From: Prolixibacteraceae bacterium
GTDB lineage: Bacteria; Bacteroidota; Bacteroidia; Bacteroidales; Prolixibacteraceae
Length of the DNA: 34,584 bases
Direction: 5' to 3'
Assembly (NCBI GenBank): GCA_023229575.1
Contig: JALNYZ010000038.1
Span: forward strand, 1 to 34,584
Below are positions 17,030 to 24,848 of the stretch, piece by piece. Within the stretch, counting starts at the first letter, position 1. Each line of letters begins with the position of its first letter. The translations under genes and the position numbers were made by a program. The notes under the pieces were generated by a model, which was not told where the DNA came from, ran no database searches, and was given only the letters and a program-made list of their open reading frames with translations.

Positions 17030-17051
17030 TATTGATAGAAAATCAAGCAAG

Positions 17052-17441
17052 ATGAACAAAGAAAAGTTTTCGTTCAGGAAAAGATGGAAGAGCTTTGGAT
17101 ATGCTTTTAACGGGCTGAAACTCTTGTTCGTGGAAGAGCACAATTCAAGGATACACCTGGTCGCTGCTGTTTTGGCAATAGCGCTCGGCTGGGCACTAAA
17201 GCTATCCATGACAGAATGGGTGGCTATCTTCCTGGTAATTGGCGCCGTCTTTGCCGCTGAACTTTTCAATTCGGCCATTGAAAACCTGGCCGGTCATCTT
17301 GCCCCACAAAAGCACGAAAAGATCAAAAAGGTGAAGGACATGGCCGCAGCAGCTGTACTTGTTTGCGCGATCACGGCTGTGGCGGTAGCGTGTTTCATTT
17401 TCCTACCGAAGATTTTAGCTTACCAGGCGAAAATCGGATAA
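17052..17441 (+). CDS. dgkA: Diacylglycerol kinase-family membrane protein (DgkA)
   Basis: Small integral-membrane lipid kinase of the DgkA type, 129 residues with three predicted helices (about 37-52, 57-77 and 97-118). Family signatures are visible: EEHNSRIH (28-35) before helix 1, AELFNSAIENLAGHL with the catalytic-type glutamate, and KDMAAAAVL at the start of helix 3. It phosphorylates diacylglycerol or undecaprenol; Gram-positive homologues prefer the latter, and the substrate here is not determined by sequence. An upstream in-frame TTG (17022) overlapping tsaD would add ten polar residues; I prefer the ATG at 17052. Probably co-transcribed with tsaD. Its 3' end overlaps the 3' end of glyA on the opposite strand by 22 bp. 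Confidence 0.9.
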   Translation: MNKEKFSFRKRWKSFGYAFNGLKLLFVEEHNSRIHLVAAVLAIALGWALKLSMTEWVAIFLVIGAVFAAELFNSAIENLAGHLAPQKHEKIKKVKDMAAAAVLVCAITAVAVACFIFLPKILAYQAKIG

Positions 17442-18700
17442 TTCTGCATCATCTTATTAACCTCGGCACGCACAGTCAGAATATTCTGATCGCTGTCGGC
17501 ATCCAAAAGTACACGGTCGATCATCTCCACGATTACTCCCATCTGGGTCTCTTTCAAACCTCTGGTTGAGATAGCCGGCGTACCCACACGCAAGCCTGAA
17601 GTCAGGAAAGGTGAGCGGCTATCGAAAGGAACCATGTTTTTGTTGATCGTAATGTCGGCGAGAACAAGCGCGTTTTCAGCTTTTTTACCTGTCAGATCAG
17701 GAAATTTTGTACGCAGGTCGATCAGCATGGAGTGGTTGTCGGTCCCGCCTGAAATTACCTTGTATCCTTTGTCCATAAAGGCCTGGGCCATCACCCTGGC
17801 ATTTTTTTGTACCTGTTGCTGGTAGAGTTTGTATTCAGGGAGCAATGCCTCACCAAAAGAGACGGCTTTTGCCGCAATGACATGCTCCAGCGGACCACCC
17901 TGAATTCCCGGGAAGATGGCCGAATCGAGCAGGCTGCTCATCAACTTGATCTCTCCTTTTTTGGTGGCAAGGCCCCATGGGTTTTCGAAATCTTTGCCCA
18001 AAAGGATGATTCCTCCGCGCGGACCGCGCAAAGTTTTATGTGTGGTTGAGGTAACGATGTGTGCGTGTTTGAGCGGATTTTCCAACAAACCGACTGCAAT
18101 AAGACCTGCGGGATGTGCCATATCTACCATAAAGATGGCGCCAATCTTGTCGGCAAGCGTCCGTATGCGTGCGTAATCCCACTCCCTGGAATAGGCGGAA
18201 GCTCCTGCAATGATCAATTTTGGTTTTTCTACCAGCGCGACCTTTTCCATCATGTCGTAATCAACCAATCCGTCCTCCTCTTTAACACCGTATGAAACAG
18301 GATGATATAGTAAACCGGAGGAGTTAACAGGCGAGCCATGAGACAGGTGACCACCATGAGAAAGATCCAATCCCAGGAAAGTGTCGCCCGGCTTGAGCAC
18401 GGTCATAAGAACAGCCATGTTGGCCTGTGCACCTGAATGAGGTTGAACATTGGCATATTCAGCATTGAAGAGCTTTTTGAGCCGGTCGATGGCCAGTTGT
18501 TCTGCTTCATCGACAAACTGACATCCGCCATAGTAACGGTGTCCCGGATAGCCCTCGGCATATTTGTTGGTCAGGCAGGAGCCCATGGCATCCATAACCT
18601 CTTGGGAAACAAAATTTTCGGAAGCAATTAACTCAATTCCGTGAAGCTGACGGGCATTTTCTTTGGCGATGATGTCAAAAATCGCAGTATCTTTTCTCAT
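17420..18700 (-). CDS. glyA: Serine hydroxymethyltransferase
   Basis: PLP enzyme converting serine and tetrahydrofolate to glycine and methylene-tetrahydrofolate, the main source of one-carbon units. At 426 residues it has the usual bacterial length. The PLP lysine is K222 in TSTTHKTLRGPRGG. Also visible are the GIELIASENFVS start, the YAEGYPGHRYYGG substrate block (48-59) and the DMAHPAGLIA motif with the cofactor-binding aspartate (193). ATG at 18700. A TACTTTTG promoter element lies 24 nt upstream. It converges with and overlaps dgkA by 22 bp without a hairpin between them. Confidence 0.97.
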   Translation of the reverse strand: MRKDTAIFDIIAKENARQLHGIELIASENFVSQEVMDAMGSCLTNKYAEGYPGHRYYGGCQFVDEAEQLAIDRLKKLFNAEYANVQPHSGAQANMAVLMTVLKPGDTFLGLDLSHGGHLSHGSPVNSSGLLYHPVSYGVKEEDGLVDYDMMEKVALVEKPKLIIAGASAYSREWDYARIRTLADKIGAIFMVDMAHPAGLIAVGLLENPLKHAHIVTSTTHKTLRGPRGGIILLGKDFENPWGLATKKGEIKLMSSLLDSAIFPGIQGGPLEHVIAAKAVSFGEALLPEYKLYQQQVQKNARVMAQAFMDKGYKVISGGTDNHSMLIDLRTKFPDLTGKKAENALVLADITINKNMVPFDSRSPFLTSGLRVGTPAISTRGLKETQMGVIVEMIDRVLLDADSDQNILTVRAEVNKMMQNYPIFAW

Positions 18701-18724
18701 GGAGTGGATTTATGATTTAAGGCA

Positions 18725-18732
18725 CAAAAGTA
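18725..18732 (-). promoter_or_regulatory. -7 promoter element of glyA
   Basis: Minus-strand TACTTTTG, exact TAnnTTTG, ending 24 nt before the glyA ATG. The sequence further upstream passes within about 10 nt into the GATGTG repeat array; no TTTG at the -33 distance was seen. Confidence 0.55.
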
Positions 18733-18742
18733 CAACTTTCAA

Positions 18743-19083
18743 AATGAATGTGGAAATGTGAAGATGGGAAAATGTGTTGATGTGTTGATTAGATGATGTG
18801 ATGATTAACTGATGTGCGGATTGGTTGATTAGATGATGTGCCGATTTGATGATTAGATGATGTGTTAATGTCGATTTCAGTGGATTCAAAAAATTCGGCT
18901 GATTTCTTTTCTCTAATTCATGCATTCATAGTTTCGTTTGATCAGTTTAAGATGACAATTCTTGTGCTGGGTCAAAACTGCATCGAATAAAATTATTCAT
19001 AAATTACTTACTAGTAATATTTTATGCGCAATGTTAATCATCACATCATCTAATCATCAAATCAGCACATCCACACATCCTCA
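18743..19083. repeat. Stop-anchored inverted repeat, GATTAGATGATGTG type
   Basis: The region between clcA and glyA (about 380 bp, no gene). A degenerate array of GATTAGATGATGTG-like units covers about 18765-18866. Its mirror covers 19031-19083 and starts at the clcA TGA stop. Perfect inverted matches include 18843-18864 with 19042-19063 (22 bp) and 18787-18809 with its complement near 19034-19056 (23 bp). The spacer (about 18867-19030) is AT-rich and includes an imperfect hairpin at 18998-19026 around TTACTTACTAGTAA. The same unit recurs after the SPFH gene at 34241. Confidence 0.88.
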
Positions 19084-20856
19084 CTCTTCTGAGAAATTGA
19101 CCAGCATATCCCGGTAGGCATTGAAGATCCTCGATTTGGAGATAAAACCGACGTATTTGCCATTGTGGACCACGGGAAGGTTCCAGGCACCACTGTCGTT
19201 GAATTTTTTCATGACCATCTCCATCTTTTCGTCGTGGGAGATAATTTCAGGCGATAAAACCATCAGTTCCGTTACCTTTTTGGAGGGGTAGAGCTCCTTC
19301 TCAAACATGATTTCCCTGACATCGTCCAGCAGTACGATTCCTTTAAAATTGTTTAGGTCGTCCACTACCGGAAAGATGTTGCGTTTGGATTTTGCAATGA
19401 TTTTGACAAGTTCCCCGAGGGTTGTCTCGGGTTTGACGGTGAGCAGGTCCCTTTCAACTACATTGTGCAGTCTGAGAAGTGTCAAAATAGCCTTGTCCTT
19501 GTTGTGCGTGATCAAATCACCTTTCAGGGCAAGGCGTTTGTGGTAGATGGAGTGTGGTTCGATGGGAAGGGCAGTCAGGAAGGCAACGGCTGATGTGATC
19601 ATCAAAGGGACCAATAGGCCAAAACCTCCGGATATCTCTGCGATCAGGAAGATGGCGGTCATTGGTGCGTGCATCACCGCAGCCATCATACCGGCCATTC
19701 CAGCCATTGCAAAATTCTTCGCCGGAACTACTTCTCCGTTGTAATTCAGAATCAGGGATACCAAAAAGCCGGCAAGGCTGCCCAGGAAGAGGGTAGGGGC
19801 AAATATACCACCGCTTCCGCCCGCTCCGTTGGTCGTGGCAGTTGCAACAATCTTTACCAGCATAATGACGATAACGAGGACAATCAATGCAAGTTTATCA
19901 TCCCGGAAGTTAAAAAACAGGGAATTGTTCACAATGTGGTGTCCTAAATCATTGACTATCTGATTGATGATATTGTATCCCTCCCCCCAAAGGGACGGGA
20001 AAAGGAAGATCATACTTCCCAAAGCCAAAGCGCCGACTGCTATCCTGAGTAATGGACTCCTAATCTTCTTTAAACTGCTCTCTATTAGTAGGTTCCCTCT
20101 TGAAAACAGCACAGAGAACAATCCGCAAAAGATACCCAGCAAAATGTACCAATGAATGTTGGTGACTTTGAAGGCGTGGTCAATCTGGAAATTCAGTTCA
20201 TATCCCGACCCCATCAGGAAATAGGCCAGCGATGCGGCAGTTGCGGCAGAAATCATCAGGGGTAACAGGGATGCCATGGTTAGGTCCAGCATCAGCACTT
20301 CGATGGCAAAAAGCATCCCTGCGAGGGGCGCTTTGAAGATGCCGGAAATGGCGCCGGCGGCTCCACAGCCGATCAGGACTGTCATTGTGCGGTAGTTCAG
20401 GTTGAAAGTACGCGCAAAGGTAGAGCCAATGGAGGAGCCCGTAAGCACAACAGGCGCTTCGGCCCCGACTGATCCGCCGAATCCAATCGTAATGGTACTG
20501 GAGATGATGGAGGTAAACATGTTGTGCGCCCGCAGGTAGCCCTTTTTTCTCGAAATGGATTCCAATACTTTGGTCACGCCATGGCTGATATCCTCTTTTA
20601 CCACAAACTTTACGAAGATGTAAGTCAACAAAATACCGATACCCGGATAGAGAAAATAGTGGTAATTTTCGCGCAGGGAGTCAAAATCTTCTGTTAAAAA
20701 CCTGGTGGAGATGTGAATGATATTTTTGAGCAAAATGGCGGCAAACCCACTCAGCAAACCCACAACAAAGCTGAGACCCAGTAATTTTTCCCGCTCCGTG
20801 TACTTTGTTTTTTTAAAGTATCTTAATTTGCCGGTTATTTTGTCCAACATCATCAT
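19081..20856 (-). CDS. CLC-type chloride channel/transporter with CBS domains
   Basis: CLC-family membrane protein (591 residues): about ten hydrophobic helices up to residue 430 and a C-terminal pair of CBS domains (about 450-585), expected to bind adenine nucleotides and gate transport. The gating glutamate is kept as E133 in GGSVGAEAPVV. The usual GSGIP motif appears as ISHGV (90-94). In the segment APLAGMLFAIEVL the position equivalent to the internal proton glutamate of E. coli ClcA (E203) is V187, a residue seen in CLC channels rather than exchangers. So chloride conductance without proton coupling is possible, though I cannot prove it. Three ATGs in a row begin the ORF (20856, 20853, 20850). 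It follows the cyd operon on the same strand, separated by about 57 nt from the small ORF. Confidence 0.88.
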   Translation of the reverse strand: MMMLDKITGKLRYFKKTKYTEREKLLGLSFVVGLLSGFAAILLKNIIHISTRFLTEDFDSLRENYHYFLYPGIGILLTYIFVKFVVKEDISHGVTKVLESISRKKGYLRAHNMFTSIISSTITIGFGGSVGAEAPVVLTGSSIGSTFARTFNLNYRTMTVLIGCGAAGAISGIFKAPLAGMLFAIEVLMLDLTMASLLPLMISAATAASLAYFLMGSGYELNFQIDHAFKVTNIHWYILLGIFCGLFSVLFSRGNLLIESSLKKIRSPLLRIAVGALALGSMIFLFPSLWGEGYNIINQIVNDLGHHIVNNSLFFNFRDDKLALIVLVIVIMLVKIVATATTNGAGGSGGIFAPTLFLGSLAGFLVSLILNYNGEVVPAKNFAMAGMAGMMAAVMHAPMTAIFLIAEISGGFGLLVPLMITSAVAFLTALPIEPHSIYHKRLALKGDLITHNKDKAILTLLRLHNVVERDLLTVKPETTLGELVKIIAKSKRNIFPVVDDLNNFKGIVLLDDVREIMFEKELYPSKKVTELMVLSPEIISHDEKMEMVMKKFNDSGAWNLPVVHNGKYVGFISKSRIFNAYRDMLVNFSEE

Positions 20857-20890
20857 TGACAGGTTTTATCTAAAATGATCACAAAAGATA

Positions 20891-20907
20891 CTTCAATATT
20901 AGTGAAG
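20891..20907 (-). terminator. Possible weak terminator after the cyd operon
   Basis: CTTCA and TGAAG form a 5-bp stem with a 7-nt loop, followed on the minus strand by TATCTTTTG. It sits between the small ORF and clcA. The stem is short, so transcription may well read on into clcA. Confidence 0.3.
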
Positions 20908-20913
20908 CCAAAA

Positions 20914-21027
20914 TTACACTTTTTGGTCGCTTTCCCGATCAAAATATTTCAGCGCACGATTAATTGCATACCAGGATATTCCTATGAGAACAGGCCAGGT
21001 TAGCAGCCATATAATTTGAGTTACCAT
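20914..21027 (-). CDS. Small membrane protein after cydB, candidate CydX/CydS-type subunit
   Basis: A 37-codon ORF with ATG at 21027 and TAA at 20914, 35 nt after the cydB stop. The protein starts MVTQIIWLLTWPVLIGISWY, one hydrophobic helix (about 5-22), then a charged tail (RALKYFDRESDQKV). In other bacteria a single-helix protein of about 30-40 residues encoded directly after cydB (CydX, AppX, or CydS in Bacilli) is a structural subunit that stabilises the haems of cytochrome bd. Length, position, topology and charged C-terminus all fit. There is no strong residue match to CydX, so the identity is inferred. A single-helix protein of another function remains possible. Confidence 0.6.
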   Translation of the reverse strand: MVTQIIWLLTWPVLIGISWYAINRALKYFDRESDQKV

Positions 21028-21062
21028 GATTGTACTAATTTAAGCGTTTTTTTTTGATCAAT

Positions 21063-22235
21063 TTAATAAAGGTGTGTTTCGTTTTTCAACTCTTCAAGAT
21101 CAATTTTCTTGTTGTCGATGGATCGCCATGCGATCCAGATATAGGCAATTACAAAGGGTACCAACAAGGATACGTAGCTCATAACGGTCAGTGTGTAATA
21201 GCTGGATGAACTGTTTCCGATTGTCAGCGAACTCTGCAGGTCGTAGGTAGATGGATAATAGGCTGTATTGTTGAAACCTGCCAGCAGAAATAACGCAAAA
21301 ACAGTCAGTATTGTGCCAATACCAGCGCCCCATATACCTTTGGTACTACATTTTTCGAAGTAGGCAATAGGTCTGATAATCCCGAGTAACACCAGTGCGA
21401 CTCCAATCAAAAAAAGTATCAAAACGAAGGGCATCTGAATCATATTGTGAAGGTACTTGTACGACTCCATCGACACCTCTCCGGTACCCGGATTGACAGC
21501 AAATCCTGGGGACAACAATGTCCATATCACAAATGAAAGGAAGAAAACAACGAAGGGTATAGCATTGATAACCAGTTGTTTTTTAATCCGTTCCATCATG
21601 GCAGCATGATTGATCCTGTTCATAAAATAGAGTAGTGCCAGTACCCTGGATAGAAACAACACTGTCAGTCCAAGCAAAAGATTGTGCGGATTGAACGCCG
21701 CTTCGAGACCATGTGCAGGGCCGGTCCATTCAGAAATGATGGGCATTTTTTCGCCAGTAAGTCTGGTGATGTTCATTAAATTAACAGAGAATTGCGAGCC
21801 GGTAAAAAAGGTGGCAACGGCAGTACCGATCAAAACCGGCGCTAGAATTCCATTGAGCAGCATAAAGGTTTCGTAGGTTCTTTTACCTAACAAATTGCCT
21901 GCTTTGCTGCGATATTCATACGAAACGGCTTGTACAATAAAGGCAAACAATATCAGTATCCAAACCCAGTAGGCCCCGCCAAAGCTGGTTGAGTAGAATA
22001 GGGGAAAAGAGGCAAAGAAAGCGCCGCCAAATGTAACAAGGGTAGTAAATGTAAACTCCCACTTGCGCCCCAGCAGGTTAACCAATATCGAGCGCTCATC
22101 GTCCGTTTTACCGATGGTGTAAATCAGCGTTTGACCTCCCTGTACAAACATCAAAAAAACAAGGATTGCACCCAGAAGCGAGACAATCATCCACCAGTAT
22201 TGCTGTAAAGCGATATGTGTAAATAATTCAATCAT
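21063..22235 (-). CDS. cydB: Cytochrome bd ubiquinol/menaquinol oxidase subunit II
   Basis: Second large subunit of cytochrome bd, an inner-membrane quinol oxidase with high oxygen affinity. The 390-residue protein is almost entirely hydrophobic helices (about nine). It starts with a QQYWWMIVSLLGAILVFLMFVQGGQTL helix (read in parts) and includes the GRKWEFTFTTLVTFGGAFFASFP region typical of Bacteroidota CydB. CydB supports CydA and carries no haem ligands of its own in most forms. It lies 13 nt after cydA and 35 nt before the small ORF, all in one operon with DUF4492. Start ATG at 22235. Confidence 0.93.
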   Translation of the reverse strand: MIELFTHIALQQYWWMIVSLLGAILVFLMFVQGGQTLIYTIGKTDDERSILVNLLGRKWEFTFTTLVTFGGAFFASFPLFYSTSFGGAYWVWILILFAFIVQAVSYEYRSKAGNLLGKRTYETFMLLNGILAPVLIGTAVATFFTGSQFSVNLMNITRLTGEKMPIISEWTGPAHGLEAAFNPHNLLLGLTVLFLSRVLALLYFMNRINHAAMMERIKKQLVINAIPFVVFFLSFVIWTLLSPGFAVNPGTGEVSMESYKYLHNMIQMPFVLILFLIGVALVLLGIIRPIAYFEKCSTKGIWGAGIGTILTVFALFLLAGFNNTAYYPSTYDLQSSLTIGNSSSSYYTLTVMSYVSLLVPFVIAYIWIAWRSIDNKKIDLEELKNETHLY

Positions 22236-22248
22236 AATTTTTTATGTT

Positions 22249-23829
22249 TTAGGATTTTGTTTCAGGTAATGTTGAATTATTGACAGCCTTCAGTTCCTCC
22301 GGACCTTTTTTGATCTGGGTAAGCATAATTCTGATTTCAGCGATCAATAAACCGGTAAACAGGATAAAGAACATCCAAAAGGTGATCTTGACCGATATGG
22401 ATTTTAATTGGGAGACCGCCGCAATGGTGGGTAATATATTCTGGATTACCCAAGGTTGTCGGCCTGCTTCTGCTACTATCCAACCCAGTTCGGAGGCGAT
22501 ATAGGCCAATGGGATCGACCAAAGGGCCGTATAAAGGATAAATCGTTTCCTGGCAATTCTGTCTTTTAGTGTTAGCCAGAGGATCACCAGAAAGAGGAGA
22601 CCGAAATGCACCCCTAAAAAAACCATTATTCGAAAAGAATAGAAGGTGAGCGGAACACTTGGTATCAGCTCCTGAACATTCCGGCCATAATAATATCCAT
22701 ACCCAAAATCGGGATAATTGTTCTCGAACTGGACCAGTGATGCTTTAGCCAAACTGTCATTCCCGGCCTTTTTAGCATTTTTATAAGCCGCGAGTGAAAG
22801 GATAGCAGTTCTTCCTTTTACAGTTCTCTCCTGATAAGATGGAATGTTTTGTTCAGGATTTCCGTAAACAATATCCTTTATTCCGGGAACATAGGCATTG
22901 GCATCCAGGAATGCCATGTATGAAAGCATGTTGGGGATTTCTATCATAAACCTGAAATCCTGCTTTTTATGGGATAACTCTTTCTTGTCCTCTTTCAGAA
23001 TTCCTATGGCGACCAGCGGGGCATTCTGTTTTCCATCATACAAATTCTCCATGGCTGCAAATTTCATAGGCTGGTATTTAGCCATGTTACGCGCGGATCC
23101 ATCACCGGTTAAAACGACAAATGCGGTGGTTAGCAATCCGAATACAGAGGCCACTATGATGCTTCTTTTGGCAAACAGATGTTCTCTGTTTTTGAGTAAA
23201 AACCAGGCGCTTACTCCGATGACAAACACCGATGCAAGAACATATCCTGAGGAAATTGTATGTAAAAATTTGTTGATAGCTACTGGTGAGAACAGTACCT
23301 CCCAGAAATTCGCCATTTCATTGCGCGCAGTATCCGGATTAAATTTCATCCCGGTAGGAAATTGCATCCAGCCATTGGCAACCAGAATCCATAGTGCAGA
23401 TAAGTTCGATCCAAAAGCCACCAGCCAGGTCGAAAGCAGGTGAAATTTTTTGCTCACCTTGTTCCAGCCAAAAAACATGACGGCAATAAAAGTACTCTCC
23501 ATGAAAAAGGCCATGATGCCCTCTATCGCGAGCGGAGCGCCGAAAATGTCGCCCACGAACCACGAATAGTTTGACCAGTTGGTGCCGAATTCAAATTCAA
23601 GAATAATCCCGGTAGCGATTCCGATGGCGAAATTTATTCCGAAAAGTGACATCCAGAATTTGGTGATCCGTTTCCACTCAGGATTCCCCGTACGCACATA
23701 CAAAGTTTCCATGAAAGCTATGATAAAGGAAAGGCCAAGGGTTAATGGTACAAATATCCAGTGATACAGGGCCGTTAAGGCAAACTGAGCCCGTGACCAA
23801 TCAACAAGGGAGAAATCAATATTTTCCAT
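22249..23829 (-). CDS. cydA: Cytochrome bd oxidase subunit I
   Basis: Haem-carrying subunit that oxidises quinol and reduces oxygen to water without pumping protons. It has 526 residues. Haem ligands can be placed: H23 (LYHWIFVPLTLG) and H190 (NKFLHTISSGY), with the conserved GRQPW motif near the third ligand region late in the protein. The quinol-binding start of the Q loop, YQPMKFAAMENLYDG, is present. About 135 residues separate it from the next helix (VPLTFYSFRIMV), so this is the long-Q-loop type. ATG at 23829, 6 nt after the DUF4492 stop. In Bacteroidales this enzyme allows growth in nanomolar oxygen and protects anaerobes from oxygen; that role is inferred here. Confidence 0.96.
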   Translation of the reverse strand: MENIDFSLVDWSRAQFALTALYHWIFVPLTLGLSFIIAFMETLYVRTGNPEWKRITKFWMSLFGINFAIGIATGIILEFEFGTNWSNYSWFVGDIFGAPLAIEGIMAFFMESTFIAVMFFGWNKVSKKFHLLSTWLVAFGSNLSALWILVANGWMQFPTGMKFNPDTARNEMANFWEVLFSPVAINKFLHTISSGYVLASVFVIGVSAWFLLKNREHLFAKRSIIVASVFGLLTTAFVVLTGDGSARNMAKYQPMKFAAMENLYDGKQNAPLVAIGILKEDKKELSHKKQDFRFMIEIPNMLSYMAFLDANAYVPGIKDIVYGNPEQNIPSYQERTVKGRTAILSLAAYKNAKKAGNDSLAKASLVQFENNYPDFGYGYYYGRNVQELIPSVPLTFYSFRIMVFLGVHFGLLFLVILWLTLKDRIARKRFILYTALWSIPLAYIASELGWIVAEAGRQPWVIQNILPTIAAVSQLKSISVKITFWMFFILFTGLLIAEIRIMLTQIKKGPEELKAVNNSTLPETKS

Positions 23830-23835
23830 TTTTAT

Positions 23836-24045
23836 TTATTTGGTGAGTTGCTCAATGACATGGTTGCTGCGTTGTTCGTCTGTACTGAAGTTAGACTTTA
23901 AATAATTTGGAAAGAAGAACAATCTCAGCACCACAAATAGGATGATTAATTTGATCAGGATGATAGCCCACAGTTTTCTTCCAATGGTCATGCTTTTAAA
24001 ACCCTGGTAATAGAACTGAAATAGATTTATAAGGATACGCTTCAT
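23836..24045 (-). CDS. DUF4492 small membrane protein of the cyd operon
   Basis: A 69-residue protein from the ATG at 24045, with a single hydrophobic helix (about 28-45, LWAIILIKLIILFVVLRLFF). The motif FYYQGFKSMTIGRKLW before the helix and FFPNYL after it is what I know of the DUF4492 family, small proteins found next to cydAB in Bacteroidota and Campylobacterota. Function is unknown; an assembly or accessory role for cytochrome bd is inferred from its fixed neighbourhood. Longer readings (TTG 24078, ATG 24075) would add residues not seen in the family and run past the predicted promoter. It is the first gene of the operon, 6 nt before cydA. Confidence 0.85.
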   Translation of the reverse strand: MKRILINLFQFYYQGFKSMTIGRKLWAIILIKLIILFVVLRLFFFPNYLKSNFSTDEQRSNHVIEQLTK

Positions 24046-24064
24046 GAGAAAATGGCTGACGAGA

Positions 24065-24095
24065 CTAAAGTACATCAAAAAAGTAATTATTACAA
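24065..24095 (-). promoter_or_regulatory. Candidate promoter of the cyd operon
   Basis: On the minus strand TTG (24095-24093) and TACTTTAG (24072-24065) are separated by 20 nt, a match to TTTG-N19-21-TAnnTTTG with a mismatch in the last base. The start would be near 24060, giving a short leader to the DUF4492 ATG at 24045. Confidence 0.45.
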
Positions 24096-24164
24096 TTTTG
24101 AATTTTGCATAAGATTTGAGATACTGGCTGGATCAGGGAGACTCAATGGCTATGCCGGTAGCTG

Positions 24165-24848
24165 CTATGAACCAAACCGATATCCAATCCCTGACTCCGT
24201 ATTGAGCAACCTTGGTTTTGCAGGATTATCCTCAATTTTTTTTCTTAATTGAGCCATAAAAACCCTTAAATATTGGGTTTGTTCCATATATCCCATTCCC
24301 CACACCTCTTTCAAAATAAAATGATGCGTCAATACCCTGCCTTCATTCTTTGCAAGCAGGGCCAGTAGTGAAAATTCGGTAGATGTGAGTTTCACAACCT
24401 CGTTGTTCTTTTTCACCACATGGCTTGCCAAATCTATAGTCAGTGAACCAAAAGTTAAGCAGGGATCATCTGACGCACCAAGGCTTTGCCTGATGGCGAC
24501 CCGGATACGTGCCAGCAATTCTCCGGTCCTGAAAGGTTTGGTGAGGTAATCGTTTGCGCCGTTGTCCAAAGCCCTGACGATATCGTCCTCCGAACTCCGA
24601 ACGGAAAGTATCAGGATTGGCTTCAAATACCACTCCCTGAGTTTTTTGAGGATCTCAATCCCATCGGTATCAGGTAAGCCAAGGTCGAGTATAATGAGCA
24701 CAGGGTGGGTGGTTGCAGCATGTGTCAGCCCCTCTTTCCCGGTTGAGGCCTCAGAAATCTTATAGCCGCTGGCTGAGAGCGTTATTTCAAGCAGCCGGCG
24801 TATTTGTACTTCATCATCGATGATCAGTATGGTATCGGAATTGGTCAT
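24165..24848 (-). CDS. kdpE: Response regulator KdpE
   Basis: OmpR-type response regulator of 227 residues. The receiver domain (1-120) has the acidic pair D11-D12, the phosphorylated D55 (ILDLGLPD) and K104 (LTKPF). The C-terminal winged helix (about 130-227) ends with the typical LRKKIEDNPAKPRLLNTESGIGYRF pattern (read in parts). Phosphorylated by KdpD, it should activate kdpFABC under potassium limitation. Its ATG overlaps the kdpD stop by 4 bp, a sign of translational coupling. It is the last gene of the kdp operon; I see no hairpin after it before the cyd promoter 90 bp away. Confidence 0.94.
   Translation of the reverse strand: MTNSDTILIIDDEVQIRRLLEITLSASGYKISEASTGKEGLTHAATTHPVLIILDLGLPDTDGIEILKKLREWYLKPILILSVRSSEDDIVRALDNGANDYLTKPFRTGELLARIRVAIRQSLGASDDPCLTFGSLTIDLASHVVKKNNEVVKLTSTEFSLLALLAKNEGRVLTHHFILKEVWGMGYMEQTQYLRVFMAQLRKKIEDNPAKPRLLNTESGIGYRFGS

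Noticed and set aside
17022..17051. Upstream TTG start for dgkA overlapping tsaD
   Set aside because: Adds ten polar residues not expected in DgkA; the ATG at 17052 fits family length.
18765..18866. CRISPR array
   Set aside because: Repeat units are short, degenerate and not separated by uniform unique spacers; no cas genes are present.
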